Below are positions 9,334 through 19,450 of a stretch of DNA of 64,000 nucleotides, in pieces. The position numbers were made by a program, and so were the translations under genes. The notes under the pieces were generated by a model, which saw only the letters and a program-made list of their open reading frames with translations, was not told the origin of the DNA and made no database searches. Positions within the stretch are counted from its first letter, which is position 1, and each line of letters starts with the position of its first letter. The stretch covers positions 1-64,000 of the forward strand of contig NZ_ANNU01000033.1 of the NCBI RefSeq assembly GCF_000346615.1, read 5' to 3'. The DNA is from Nafulsella turpanensis ZLM-10 (GTDB taxonomy: Bacteria > Bacteroidota > Bacteroidia > Cytophagales > Cyclobacteriaceae).

Positions 9334-9353
9334 TCTGTACCTTATTTGTACCT
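9334..9353 (+). repeat. right-end TTTGTACCT repeats
   Basis: TCTGTACCT (9334-9342) and TTTGTACCT (9345-9353) match the left-end repeats at 332-349 and 391-399. They lie about 40 bp inside the att core at 9391, where integrase arm sites would be expected. Confidence 0.5.
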
Positions 9354-9390
9354 TTTTATTGTAAGTAACTGATTATCAGTTCTAAATACT

Positions 9391-9405
9391 TTCTGTATCG
9401 GCAAA
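9391..9405 (+). other. candidate right attachment core (attR)
   Basis: TTCTGTATCGGCAAA encodes FCIGK in frame and matches the mnmE end at 202-216 except at synonymous third positions. It follows the last element gene and the right-end repeats. The FCIGK codons are not followed by an in-frame stop here, so this is an att remnant and not a gene end. Confidence 0.55.
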
Positions 9406-9440
9406 TTACGCCACCCATCGCCCATTCAGATTTTAATGAG

Positions 9441-9466
9441 AGGGCAGGCTCCTCCTGCCCTCCCTT
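9441..9466 (+). terminator. hairpin terminator
   Basis: An 8-bp GC-rich stem (AGGGCAGG / CCTGCCCT) with a 5-nt loop is followed by CCCTTTT. It lies just outside the right att candidate. Confidence 0.6.
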
Positions 9467-9488
9467 TTCAATCCTTAATCAAGTTCTT

Positions 9489-9783
9489 ATGAATACTATA
9501 GAATATACCACTTCTACTGTGGATGGTGGTGAAAACCATGTTGTTTTACTGACAACAGATGGCTAAACCTGTAAACAACACGGTACAGCAACGTGCAGCA
9601 ACAAGGACCAACGGGCAAAAACAGCAAAAGCAGCGAACATGCCTATTCTTTTACTGCTGACGTTGCTCCTACTAAAGGCCTATTTCCGAAAAAAGTTGCC
9701 TTTGTTTTTCCTGGGGTAACCAGCCCTCCAGCTTCCCCTTTCCTACACAGTATTTTCCAACCAAATCAATCCCTTTCTCTTTC
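9489..9783 (+). other. intergenic remnant with a 25-codon ORF
   Basis: A short ORF at 9489-9566 (starting MNTIEYTTSTVDGGEN) reads like the beginning of an element protein and then stops. It may be the detached N-terminus of the ATPase remnant that follows. The rest shows no convincing coding sequence. An ORF at 9593-9826 has the composition of random sequence. Confidence 0.3.
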
Positions 9784-9786
9784 TAA

Positions 9787-10401
9787 AATGAAGACTACCC
9801 AAACTTTGATTTCAAGCAATTTATAAGTCCTGACGATATAAAAAATGAAGCTGAAAAGCAGTTGAGCAAGACCTATTCCGAAAATTTAAATACGGTATTA
9901 GAAACCAGGGAGAAATTAAAAGCAGCAAAGGCAACTGACATTAAATTCTCTGACCCTGTTATAAAGCAAAACGAAAACGCTGTAATTTTTCCTCATACTA
10001 TCAATATTATCCAGGGCCAGGCGGGTGTACATAAAAGCAGGTTAGCTGAATGTATTTGCGTTTCCCTGCTCAAACTCCCCAGCTGCAATCAGGCAAAAGG
10101 CTTAGTTCTGGCTGATGCCAGCGAAACTGCAGACTTAAGCAAAGGCCGGAAGAAAAAAGCCGATGTCAACAGAATAATTGAGTATCTGGAAATTTACCTC
10201 GGAAATGGCTCTACAATAACAAGAATCAAGTCTCTTCAGGAAAAGATATTCACATTTTACACTGCGCCACATCTTCTCGATGAAAATTTTATCAGTGGCT
10301 CTGTCTTTACCACCCATTCTGATTTGGTTCCTTTCTTCTTGAGAATATCAGTAAAGGTATCACTGGTAAACCATCGCACCGGCGCCACGGTTTTGCATTA
10401 A
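9787..10401 (+). pseudogene. truncated AAA-type ATPase of a mobile element
   Basis: The open frame runs from just after a TAA at 9784 to 10401. It contains a degenerate P-loop, INIIQGQAGVHKSRLAE, of the GxxGxHKSRLAE type found in ATPases of Bacteroidota integrative elements. A segment (LVLADASETAD) lies where Walker B would be expected but lacks the usual hydrophobic strand plus acidic end. There is no good ATG; the first in-frame start is TTG 9862, after upstream sequence that already looks coding. The C-terminal part is lost. It is most simply the remnant of a second element's replication gene, next to the att candidate at 9391. Confidence 0.6.
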
Positions 10402-10541
10402 ATTCGGCTGAAAATTGTCTTCTCTTTTGCATAAGAGGTTAATAATTTTCACAGCGAGCCTGCCGCTTAAACTGCTTTCCTATTTAAAGCTTCCTCCTTT
10501 CTAAAAAAGTACGGAAACCAAAACTATTGGTTAGTTTAGTA

Positions 10542-12833
10542 TTATTTTGATTGAACTGTTAATCCTAGCGGCACAAAGTTGCTCGAAGGATTATTGTACC
10601 CATAGTGGTATGGACTGTAATCCAACTCAAGTTCAGACAGAGGATTACAGTTTAAGAATCTTCCTATAATTGGATTATAGATTCGAAAATTATAGATTTG
10701 AAAATGATGGGGGTAGTAATTAGTTATTCCTCTACCAGTGTATTCGAGAAGAGGTATTTTTAAACCAAAAGGAAAAAAATTGTTCAAGTTTTCCACCTCT
10801 CCTACGGCATCAAAGATTACTATTACCCTGTTTAAATGATCCTTCAGGAAAAACTCATATTCATATTGATCTCCATTCTTTACTATCCTTCCCTCTGAAT
10901 GTTCTATTATCTTAATGGAATTATTTTGGTACTGAATTTCATCTTCTGTATATTCTGAATTAACGAAAACATTCTCTTGTAGAATATCCTTACCCTGTAC
11001 AATCACTTTAATCTTATTGTTCCTTAAATAAGAAACTTGGCTAATATATTCCCCATTTATCATCTCCACTGGAAGGGAAAGAAAATTATATTGAATTGGA
11101 GAAGTAATATTTGAGTTTAAATCCAGTATGGTGTTTCCTTTTGAATCATAAAAATATTCTTCTTCCTTTTTTCTTGATTTCTCCTTGAATCCTTTCTTAC
11201 GATTTCCAAAATCAGAAATTCTTAATAACCTGTTTCCACAATATTCATAATTCAACCGATCTATTACTTTTTTATTCCTTGCCCTGGTAAGGCTCAAAAT
11301 GTTTCCATTTTTATCGTAAAACAAATTTCTAATACTATAACTTTCCCAGCTATTTTGAATCCCTACCTGGAGTTTTGCTGATTTAAGCCTATTAAAACTA
11401 TCGTAACTATAGACATTTTGATATTGGTAAGCCGGCCTTTGTGGCCGAAAGTAACTTACCTCAAGAGATGAAACGTTTTGTGAATTCTGAAACAGGTTTA
11501 AAAGGTTTTTTTTACCATAATTCAGATTCATTTTTATTATGCCGAGCTTCTTGCCAAGAGAACCATCTTTTAATTCAGTGGCTATTATTTCAGTCAAATT
11601 AAGGTCATCATCATAGACATAATCGTTTTTTATTGAACCGTTCCATATCTTCCTCTGGATAAGTCCAGAATCATTATACCAATATTTCACAAGGCTCACT
11701 GGCGCCTGCTCATTTATCTGATGAGTTATTTCTGTACTGGATGAAGTATAAGTGTAGCTTTTCTGAATTTTAACTTTTTCTAACCCCTGATGAACTAGAG
11801 TAGATTTCAATTGTAGGTCCGACAAGCCAGGATCATCTGAAAAGTAAGATTTGGCAAACCTATCTATTCCTCCAAAAGGATTATGATAAACTATTTGTAT
11901 TATACGGTCCGAATTATCATAGTAGAAAGTTGTCATCATTGGAAGTGAATCCATGGAACTCTTAACTACTTCTCCAGTAACCATTCCATTTGCATCAGAA
12001 GGTTTTTCATTATGACCTTCAATTGTATGGAACTGAAATAGTGAATCATTTTTTAAAAAATGATAATTATCATAATAGGTAATGGAAAATAAATCTAGTT
12101 CTCTTAATTGGGGAAAACTTCGATCTAGGGAATAGCATATTCTGGTAGTATAATCCACAACTTCAAAGTCATTATCAGAGGAAAATACCAGGTTCTGAAG
12201 TTCTTCCTGTTCCAAATTTGAATCATAACTCCCAAAAAGAATGTGTCGGCCCTGCCTGTCAAATTTATTTACTTTCCACCTTTTGTCACCTTCCTCCTTA
12301 TACATTCTTAACTTTCCATCAATATCATAGATCATATATTTCCAGGCACCGCCTGGAATTTTCTGGGCTTTTATTCTTTCTGTATCTAACCAATATTGAT
12401 ATTGAAAAGCATATTTTGCAATACATTCAACAAGGGGAGAACCATTAGCTAATTCTTCAACAAATTGGGGCTGCAAGATATAACGTATTCTTCCCAAACT
12501 ATCGAAAATATTGTAAGTCACATGTTCCTCATAATTGTTTTCTTCATTTACCATCACCTTGGAACACACGATATTTTCAGCCGAATCAAAAAAGTAATGG
12601 AGCCCGTACTTTAAATTATCTCTTACCTCCATCACATTCAGCCTCCACTCAGCCGCCAATTGGCTTCTATTCAATTCACCCTTTGAGCCGATCTTCCAGT
12701 TAATTATTTTATCTTCCACCGTATTAAGCCTGTTGATGGTATCTGGAAATGCTGAAGTAAATGTTTGGGAAAAAACAAATTGAAAAGGAAAACCAAGGAG
12801 TAATAATAAAAGAATTCGAACCTTAGAAGTCAT
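10542..12833 (-). CDS. secreted RHS-repeat core protein without toxin tip
   Basis: The 763-residue protein has an N-terminal signal peptide (residues 1-22, ending VFSQ) and long stretches of YD/RHS-type sequence (YYDNSDRI, YDSFNRLKSA, FYDKNGNILSL). It ends with the RHS-associated core: DHLNRVIVIFD, FFPFGL, then IYNPIIGRFLNCNP and YHYGYNNPS. The usual variable C-terminal toxin is absent; the protein ends about 15 residues after NNP. In RHS proteins this shell encapsulates and autocleaves an effector, so this may be an orphan or decayed carrier. It follows the MORN-repeat gene by 18 bp and is probably in its operon. Confidence 0.75.
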   Translation of the reverse strand: MTSKVRILLLLLLGFPFQFVFSQTFTSAFPDTINRLNTVEDKIINWKIGSKGELNRSQLAAEWRLNVMEVRDNLKYGLHYFFDSAENIVCSKVMVNEENNYEEHVTYNIFDSLGRIRYILQPQFVEELANGSPLVECIAKYAFQYQYWLDTERIKAQKIPGGAWKYMIYDIDGKLRMYKEEGDKRWKVNKFDRQGRHILFGSYDSNLEQEELQNLVFSSDNDFEVVDYTTRICYSLDRSFPQLRELDLFSITYYDNYHFLKNDSLFQFHTIEGHNEKPSDANGMVTGEVVKSSMDSLPMMTTFYYDNSDRIIQIVYHNPFGGIDRFAKSYFSDDPGLSDLQLKSTLVHQGLEKVKIQKSYTYTSSSTEITHQINEQAPVSLVKYWYNDSGLIQRKIWNGSIKNDYVYDDDLNLTEIIATELKDGSLGKKLGIIKMNLNYGKKNLLNLFQNSQNVSSLEVSYFRPQRPAYQYQNVYSYDSFNRLKSAKLQVGIQNSWESYSIRNLFYDKNGNILSLTRARNKKVIDRLNYEYCGNRLLRISDFGNRKKGFKEKSRKKEEEYFYDSKGNTILDLNSNITSPIQYNFLSLPVEMINGEYISQVSYLRNNKIKVIVQGKDILQENVFVNSEYTEDEIQYQNNSIKIIEHSEGRIVKNGDQYEYEFFLKDHLNRVIVIFDAVGEVENLNNFFPFGLKIPLLEYTGRGITNYYPHHFQIYNFRIYNPIIGRFLNCNPLSELELDYSPYHYGYNNPSSNFVPLGLTVQSK

Positions 12834-12851
12834 ATGAATTAAGATTATACA

Positions 12852-13598
12852 TTAATGCGGAAAGTCCTTTAGGGGGCTAAGACAGTAGCTCTTGCTTTTT
12901 ACCAGGTGGCCTTTTTTATTATATTTCTCCCAGACTCCGGCTTTTAAGCCTTCTTTGTACCTACCTCTTTTTTTGAGAGTCCCATCTTGGAACCAAACTT
13001 TTGAATCACCATCTTTAAGGCTATTATGGTTATAGTTAATAATCTTTTTAATTCTCCCATTTCTATGGTACTCTTTGAATTCCCCCACTGGCCCCTTGCT
13101 AGTTATATTTGATTCCCATTTTATATTTCCATTATTAAAGAAACTTATTTGAAAGGAGTTTTGAATGAAGTTTGGTTTAGAATTATCATCAACTAACTCT
13201 TCGAGTGGCACAATTCCTTCTTTACAATAATACCTATTAAACCAAACTTTCTTCCCTTTCTTATTAAAAGTCCATGAATACACAAAAGCTGAATCTTCAA
13301 ATACGGGAAAATAGTTGAACTCCTTTACTATACCGTTTTTAAAATAATGTTTCCACTCTCCCACAGAATACAAAACTGTATCAACTCCCTCAATATCAGA
13401 TGTAAACGGGTAAAACCTTGACATAAAGTAATATCCTTTTGATTTGATCTTTCCATTAGGATAAAATTCTTCATCATACTCAATCGAAAGCACTTTAGGG
13501 TTATCTTTTAATTGGGCCTGCATTTCCTCAGGAATTTGAGCTAGCAAAGTTTGAAATTTTATTAAGAACACAAGATTAAGAAATAGCAACTTTTTCAT
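12852..13598 (-). CDS. secreted MORN/YwqK-like repeat protein
   Basis: The 248-residue protein has a signal peptide (residues 1-20, ending LLAQ). At least five imperfect copies of the MORN_2/YwqK pattern follow (YPNGKIKSKGYY, WKHYFKNGIVKEF, FFNNGNIKWE, EYHRNGRIKKI, WFQDGTLKKRGRYKEG). YwqK-like proteins are annotated as antitoxins beside polymorphic toxins, but in Bacteroidota they are also common cell-envelope proteins. The RHS-core gene begins 18 bp downstream on the same strand, so the two likely work together. The immunity role is unproven, particularly because the RHS partner has no toxin domain. Confidence 0.7.
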   Translation of the reverse strand: MKKLLFLNLVFLIKFQTLLAQIPEEMQAQLKDNPKVLSIEYDEEFYPNGKIKSKGYYFMSRFYPFTSDIEGVDTVLYSVGEWKHYFKNGIVKEFNYFPVFEDSAFVYSWTFNKKGKKVWFNRYYCKEGIVPLEELVDDNSKPNFIQNSFQISFFNNGNIKWESNITSKGPVGEFKEYHRNGRIKKIINYNHNSLKDGDSKVWFQDGTLKKRGRYKEGLKAGVWEKYNKKGHLVKSKSYCLSPLKDFPH

Positions 13599-14070
13599 TT
13601 ATCGGGAAATTGAATCACTTCACAAAGGACGGTGGTAATTTCAATAAATTATAAGAATGATGAAAATAGAAATTTTCGAGTTACCTATCAAACAATTTCA
13701 GGAAGGGAATTTCATTTGTAAGATTTAAGAGAATTAGACATTAAAGCACAATTAAGGGCATGTTGAAACTTTTATTGAACAAGGACATGACCCCTAAATA
13801 TTAACCAAGCCTATCCACCCTTATAGTACTCCCCTTTGTAAGACCACAGGGAAGTTTTTCTTAGTTGAAGTTAACAGAAGGACAATCTGTAGGTGTATTG
13901 AAGGTAGTGAATCAATTCCCGGCTTTATTTTATGCTAAGACGACTTTCTTAAAGTAACAGGAGGAAACAATTTAAAATAAGGAGGAGAGAGCACTTAACT
14001 TCTTCGATAGGGAGTGTAAATGGAACTGTGTCAGATGGCTTTTTTCTGTGAATGCCTGGTCCTTTACAGA
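13599..14070. other. intergenic stretch without recognisable gene
   Basis: I see no coding sequence or RNA gene here. The stretch must contain the promoter of the minus-strand MORN/RHS pair close to 13600-13660, but no clear TAnnTTTG box stands out. Confidence 0.4.
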
Positions 14071-14112
14071 AAACATGAGTCATCCCTGCAGAATTCGGGA
14101 TGACTCATGTTT
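14071..14112 (-). terminator. strong hairpin terminator after the T9SS gene
   Basis: A perfect 16-bp inverted repeat (AAACATGAGTCATCCC and its complement) encloses a 10-nt loop. It starts 43 bp beyond the stop of the minus-strand gene ending at 14155. Confidence 0.75.
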
Positions 14113-14154
14113 GTTCTTAAGCGGCCGGTCGTAATTAATTCGTTAATCACTATT

Positions 14155-17100
14155 TCACCAGGCTTTTACCACCTTTACTACCTCTTCAAAACCATATTTC
14201 CTGTTTTCAATCTTTATTAAATACAATCCATCTCTCATATTTACATCCGATAGATCGATTCGATGTGCCTGCTCATTAGGCAGACCTCCTGCAAAACTGC
14301 CGCGATAATACACTTTGCCCAGCATATCGTACACTTCCATCTGATACTCCGCCGCCACTGCTGCCTGGACGGTTAAATGAATATGATCCTGAAAAGTATT
14401 CGGATAGGCAGAAACATGAATATTGTATGACTGGAATGCAATAGCAGGCTCAGGATTAACCGTCAGCTTCATTTCATCAGCAGCTGTGGCTCCGTCATTG
14501 TCTGTCGCATAAAAGCGGAAGGTGTAAACCCCCGGCTCAAAATCTGTCAGGATAAGGTTAGCTGTATTCTGTTGCTGCATGCTTACGGAAGGACCACTTA
14601 CCTTCTCCCACCGAAAGGCTCTGAATACCCCATCCGGGTCGAAACCTATGCCGGAAATCTGGTACTGAAAATATCCCATGTCAATGGTCCTGTCTCCTCC
14701 GGCATCTACAATTGGCACCTGATTCCTTCGCTGTACCGTTAGCATCATTTCATCCGAAGTACTGGCGCCTGCATTATCCGTGGCGGTAAAACGAAAGAGA
14801 TAGCTTCCCTCTACCAAATCTGTGAGAATAAGATTGGCTGTATTTTCCTGTCTCATGGATACGGAGGGTCCCCTTAACTTCTCCCATCGGAATTCCCTGA
14901 ATACTCCATCCGGATCGTGCCCAACAGCTGATAAAAGTAACTTTTCAAGTGGAAGATAAACCGTTTTATCCTTTCCTATACTTATAACCGGTGGTTGGTT
15001 GCCCGAAAGGACCGTCAGCTTCATTTCATCGGAGGCGGTAGCTCCTTCATTATCGGTAGCGGAGAAGCGGAAAACATATTCCCCTGGCTGGAGATCCTGC
15101 AGTAAAGCATTGGCTGTGTTGAAGTTGCTCATGCTAACAGATGGCCCACTTAGCTTCTCCCACAAAAATGCTGTAAACCTGCTGTCGGCATCTTTTCCGA
15201 TTCCGCGCAGGTAAAGAGATTCCAGCGGCAAAGTAACGGTTTTATCTCTTCCCGCATTAACCACAGGAGGCTGATTGGTTTGTACCTTCTCCACTGCGCC
15301 TATGGTGGGCGGGTATGAACGCTGATGACCAAAGAAATCTACCTGCACTTCTCCCAATCCTGTACCAGCTCCGGCCAGGGCCGAATTAGCCGGAATAAGA
15401 TTTACATCGGATAAGAATTTGGGATCGACTGCGAGAGAATGTTGATCTAAGCCGGAAAGTGCCTGCCATTCGTCCAGATTCGACACTGTATTTTCATCCC
15501 AAACAGCCAGGGTTTCCCCTGTCGTAAACAAATTATTGAAATCTGATGTGATTACTCCTTCTGCTCCGGTAGAAAAGGCCCCAACCATCACATATCCATC
15601 TGCGGAACTGGAAAATATGTTGTTGTTAAAACGGACATTAGCCGGTTCCTCTGAATCAAAATCTAAAGCAACCACTTTACTGTCAGCATTGCTTCCATAA
15701 AGGTTCACACTGTTATGGAAGAAGTTCATATCGCCAGACGGCGTGTTCACGGCTATTCCCGTACCTCCATTAGTTGCATGGATAGAAACCATATTATTTG
15801 CCACAAGTGCAGGAGCAGTTGAACTGGCGCCCGGATCAAAATTAAAATTAATACCTGTCCCGCCCTTTTCTAATACGATCCTGTTCCTGCTAATCTCCTG
15901 AGGTAAATCTCCTGCGAAAAAGCTTCCTGTCACAGAAATTCCTGTTGAATTCAGATGGTTTGAAATAATGGAATTATTAATAATTTCTTTGATATCCAGA
16001 CTTTGATCAACACTTATCGCAGTAACCCCACCACCTTCATCATCCTGTTCTATGTTAATGATATTACCGCTGATGACAACATCTTTCTCAGCAAACAAAT
16101 CAATGGCTGTGCTTCTGACATTAAAGGTATTTTCCTGTATAAGCAGACCAAGATTCGTCAGGAAACGTGGGTTTCCCCCCTGCTCTACATGGCCGGGGCC
16201 GCGAATCGTTATTCCCTCCCCAACAAAGAGATTGTTCCGGTAAGTATCCTGCCTTACTTCGGAAGCATTTATCCCGCCATGAATAATGTTGTTCTCAAAA
16301 AGCAAGTCAGAACCGCCTTCAATTCGGATGCCGGAATCAACCGTCATGTTCCGGAAGATTAGATTGCTTGTTCCATCCAGAACTAAAACATCCCCTTCGG
16401 GCTCTAAAACATCTCCCTCAGGGTACTTTAGCACGACATCGGTCCTATCCCCGCTTTCGCCTTCAATAATTATTCTAGCTTCCTGACCGTAATTTGGAAT
16501 ATTTATCTGCTCACTGTACTCGCCTGGCCTAACCTGAAGAATAATGCTATCTTCTATTCCTCCGGAATTACTTATAGCTTCAACAGCCTCTGCAAAGCTG
16601 GAGAAATCCGGATCTTCTCCACCAATGGTGTAGATGCCGGAAAGAGGATTTTGAGTGAGCTCTTTTTCTATTGCCCCAATGGAGGGCGGATTGTTTCTCT
16701 CCTGCCCATAGATATCTGTAGGCACTTCGGCCAGATAAATTCCGGCTCCCTTCATTTCTTCACCTGGAGCTGTGTAGGGAAAGCCAGGAAAGGCACTAAT
16801 TGAATGTTCACCAAAGCCGGTCACCCTTTGCCATTCTTCCAAAGATTCAATTTTCTGCCCGTTCCAACTGGCAAAAAGGCTGGTATACTCGAAGTAAAGA
16901 CTGTTATAATCCATTTCCGCAATGGCTGACGGGGCATCTACAATTATACCAGTACCACCAAAGGCAGTATTGGCAAACAGATTATTTAAAACATGAAAGC
17001 TGTTATCTTCTCCTTCAAGTTTCAGCGCATAATTGGGCACATACTCCGACTGGCCCATAACCTGTACTGAATTGTGGTAGAGCTTAACCACATTGCCGTA

Positions 17101-18114
17101 ATTACTGCTGATATCCATCCCAACAAGGTTGGATATAGGATCGAAATGTGAGTGGCCTCTAGAATCCAGTCCGTCCACCACCAGCCGGTTATTGGCAATT
17201 AAAATTTCATTGTCCTGTGATTTGCCGGTGGATACATCCATGGCAAAGCCTCCGTCTCCAAAACCGATGCCATTTTTCGTTATCCTTGCCGCAGCAGCTG
17301 AATTCAGAAGCAGGGCGGTTCCTTTATAATTGTCTGCGCTGGTTCCAATGGAGTTTTCACTTATTTCCAGGCCATACCAGCTGTTGGTAACCGAAATGCC
17401 ATCTCGTTCCTGGCCGGAAACATTCACAGAATTGCGGCTGATTTTAAAATCTGCCTGACCCGTAATGGTAATGCCTCCTCCCGCAAGGCTGTTTCCTTCA
17501 ATTATCAGCCCCTGGTCGAAAATTGGAGCATTCGGGTCCCAGGGAGCTTCATTGTCTTTAAATATTCCTCCTCCTGACTGGAAAAGGTTATTCCGGTAAA
17601 GGTGCTGATTACTTCTGCTTTCAGCGGATGATTTAGCGACAAGAGATCCCTGGATGATATTATCCTCCAGCTGAAAGCAATCAGTTCCGGGAGCCACATC
17701 AATATTCCCGACAATGCTTAGGTTCCGAAAACGAATTCCATCTACTCCATTTATCTGGACCGTAAAGGCAAATTCTGATGGGGATTGAATGGCTACTTCT
17801 TCCGGATCATTGCCTGCTCCTTCAAAGATGATCGGGAAATTACAGGAGTTGCCTCCGATACTACTGAGGTTTAGCTGTTCTTCGTATTTGCCTGGCTGTA
17901 CCTGGAAGGTAACGGGGCCTGAAATACCTTCTTCTTCAAGAGCCCTGATGGCTTCATTAAAACCTGGGTAATCGGCCCCTGAGCTGCCAATGGAATAGGT
18001 GCCGCTTAATTGTGCATTGGCTGTGGAGATACTGAGGAAACTGCATAGAAAGCAGTAAAATAAAAATGTGCTGAAGACGGGATGTCTTACTTTGGGGTGG
18101 GTGAATTTTTTCAT
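14155..18114 (-). CDS. large secreted beta-helix / PKD protein with type IX sorting tail
   Basis: The 1319-residue protein has a signal peptide (residues 1-35, ending ANAQ). Two long right-handed parallel beta-helix regions follow (about residues 40-480 and 490-930, each opening with a YxIGxxxxDxxxFxxAI motif). Three PKD domains lie at about 945-1225, each with the WEKLSGPSVSM / FRFxATDNxGATxxDEM pattern. A type A T9SS C-terminal domain covers about the last 85 residues (YPNTFQDHI, YDMLGKVYYRG, GLYLIKI). It is exported by Sec and then attached or released by type IX secretion. The beta-helix suggests carbohydrate binding or cleavage, but no catalytic site could be assigned. A paralogous tail occurs at 63141-64000. 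Confidence 0.85.
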   Translation of the reverse strand: MKKFTHPKVRHPVFSTFLFYCFLCSFLSISTANAQLSGTYSIGSSGADYPGFNEAIRALEEEGISGPVTFQVQPGKYEEQLNLSSIGGNSCNFPIIFEGAGNDPEEVAIQSPSEFAFTVQINGVDGIRFRNLSIVGNIDVAPGTDCFQLEDNIIQGSLVAKSSAESRSNQHLYRNNLFQSGGGIFKDNEAPWDPNAPIFDQGLIIEGNSLAGGGITITGQADFKISRNSVNVSGQERDGISVTNSWYGLEISENSIGTSADNYKGTALLLNSAAAARITKNGIGFGDGGFAMDVSTGKSQDNEILIANNRLVVDGLDSRGHSHFDPISNLVGMDISSNYGNVVKLYHNSVQVMGQSEYVPNYALKLEGEDNSFHVLNNLFANTAFGGTGIIVDAPSAIAEMDYNSLYFEYTSLFASWNGQKIESLEEWQRVTGFGEHSISAFPGFPYTAPGEEMKGAGIYLAEVPTDIYGQERNNPPSIGAIEKELTQNPLSGIYTIGGEDPDFSSFAEAVEAISNSGGIEDSIILQVRPGEYSEQINIPNYGQEARIIIEGESGDRTDVVLKYPEGDVLEPEGDVLVLDGTSNLIFRNMTVDSGIRIEGGSDLLFENNIIHGGINASEVRQDTYRNNLFVGEGITIRGPGHVEQGGNPRFLTNLGLLIQENTFNVRSTAIDLFAEKDVVISGNIINIEQDDEGGGVTAISVDQSLDIKEIINNSIISNHLNSTGISVTGSFFAGDLPQEISRNRIVLEKGGTGINFNFDPGASSTAPALVANNMVSIHATNGGTGIAVNTPSGDMNFFHNSVNLYGSNADSKVVALDFDSEEPANVRFNNNIFSSSADGYVMVGAFSTGAEGVITSDFNNLFTTGETLAVWDENTVSNLDEWQALSGLDQHSLAVDPKFLSDVNLIPANSALAGAGTGLGEVQVDFFGHQRSYPPTIGAVEKVQTNQPPVVNAGRDKTVTLPLESLYLRGIGKDADSRFTAFLWEKLSGPSVSMSNFNTANALLQDLQPGEYVFRFSATDNEGATASDEMKLTVLSGNQPPVISIGKDKTVYLPLEKLLLSAVGHDPDGVFREFRWEKLRGPSVSMRQENTANLILTDLVEGSYLFRFTATDNAGASTSDEMMLTVQRRNQVPIVDAGGDRTIDMGYFQYQISGIGFDPDGVFRAFRWEKVSGPSVSMQQQNTANLILTDFEPGVYTFRFYATDNDGATAADEMKLTVNPEPAIAFQSYNIHVSAYPNTFQDHIHLTVQAAVAAEYQMEVYDMLGKVYYRGSFAGGLPNEQAHRIDLSDVNMRDGLYLIKIENRKYGFEEVVKVVKAW

Positions 18115-18365
18115 GACTAAAAAGTTTTGGTCCTAAAAATTACTCATAAAACAATATAATAAATTGATAACCAAATAGATAGTAATTTTAACATTTATTA
18201 AGGTTTTTAAAGGAAATGTCAAAATGAGGCCGGATCTTCTTCCATTAACAATTAATGCTTTCATTCAAAGGGGTGGCTTTATACAGCTCATGCTAATGAC
18301 AGGTGTTTCTAAAATCTGTCTTAACCTTGGATTAAGCGGCAAAACTGGATGGACTGAAGCTACTT

Positions 18366-19215
18366 TATTTGTGGTCCATGAAAGTATAATTGGCTAAGCC
18401 TGAGGAGATATGTACTCAAGCGCTGAGCGGGTTTCCATCTTTGATGTGGTTAATATCACAGACGCTCATAATAAAATAATTGACTGCCTCAATTGAGCCT
18501 CTTTTCAAAAAATTGACTTATCTGCAGGTTTAGAAGCATGTTCTTCATATAGCTTCCGACTTTTGTCAATAAATGAATTCCTTTTTCCAGCCGCTCTTCC
18601 AGCATAGCGGTTAGATAACCTTTGTCTCCATAGCATTTACCTGTAGACCTTTGAAGAGGTAGCTTAGAACCTCGTGATTATTTTCGGCAACATTGGCTGG
18701 GGTGATGGGAAAGTGCATCAGTTCTCCCCACTGGTTAAATAGCAGATGTAGTTTTAGGCGTGGCTGTCTAAGCCATAAAACCATCCTGGGAAGTCTCTAC
18801 CTCTAGAGGCTATCTCTTCAAAGACTCTGTTGCTGTGGATTCTTCTGTTGTCACAGACGGGAAGCTTCTTTGAATCTACATAGTAATGATTGGTTTTTGA
18901 GGAGAAAGTACAGAAAAAGTGAGCCAGCAAAAAGATATGAAAGCATGCTCGTCAGGAAAGAAAGAGAAACTGCGTGTAAGAGACTGCTTTAGGAAAATAG
19001 CTTTTCAGCTCCTGCAGCACCAGTCTCTTATAGTAGTTCTCAAAGCATTTAAAGCCAGATAAATGATAGAGCACCAGAATTGTCAGCACTTCACTCTCTG
19101 ATAAAGAAGGTTTTCTTCCTGCTGTTGATTTCCTCTTTTCAAGTCCTTCAGGAAGTGGATGAGTAACATAAAATCTCTCTACCTCCTTACAAAAATCATC
19201 AATGTAACAGAAAAC
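18366..19215 (-). pseudogene. decayed IS982-family transposase
   Basis: Reading the minus strand across several frames gives an IS982-type DDE transposase: DDFCKEVERFYVTH, then RKPSLSESEVLTILVLYHLSG, KLPVCDNRR, RGRDFPGWFYG, a GDKGYLT-like region and finally IEAVNYFIMSVCDI. In-frame stops and frameshifts break it at several points, so it is inactive. No clear terminal inverted repeats could be fixed. It lies between the T9SS gene and a frameshifted regulator, in a decayed zone. About 235 bp on either side hold nothing recognisable. Confidence 0.75.
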
Positions 19216-19450
19216 TTTTACTACCTAAGTGGTATCTATGATAAATGACATAAGGCTAAAGGTTTAGGTGAAACATCTGGCAATATTTCTACCTTCCTTT
19301 AGACTTATTGTTTATTTTATTCAGCTGATTTACAGTTGTTTAAAACTGATGGTGTCGTGGTGGCAATTCCCGAGTTCAGGTTAAAGATAAGCTGAAACTG
19401 GAAAAAAGTATATCCCTTAAAGTTCAAAAAATATACTCAGCAATTCAAGG

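Noticed and set aside
9593-9826. 77-codon ORF between the att candidate and the ATPase remnant
   Set aside because: Low-complexity composition, no start context, overlaps the ATPase remnant in another frame.
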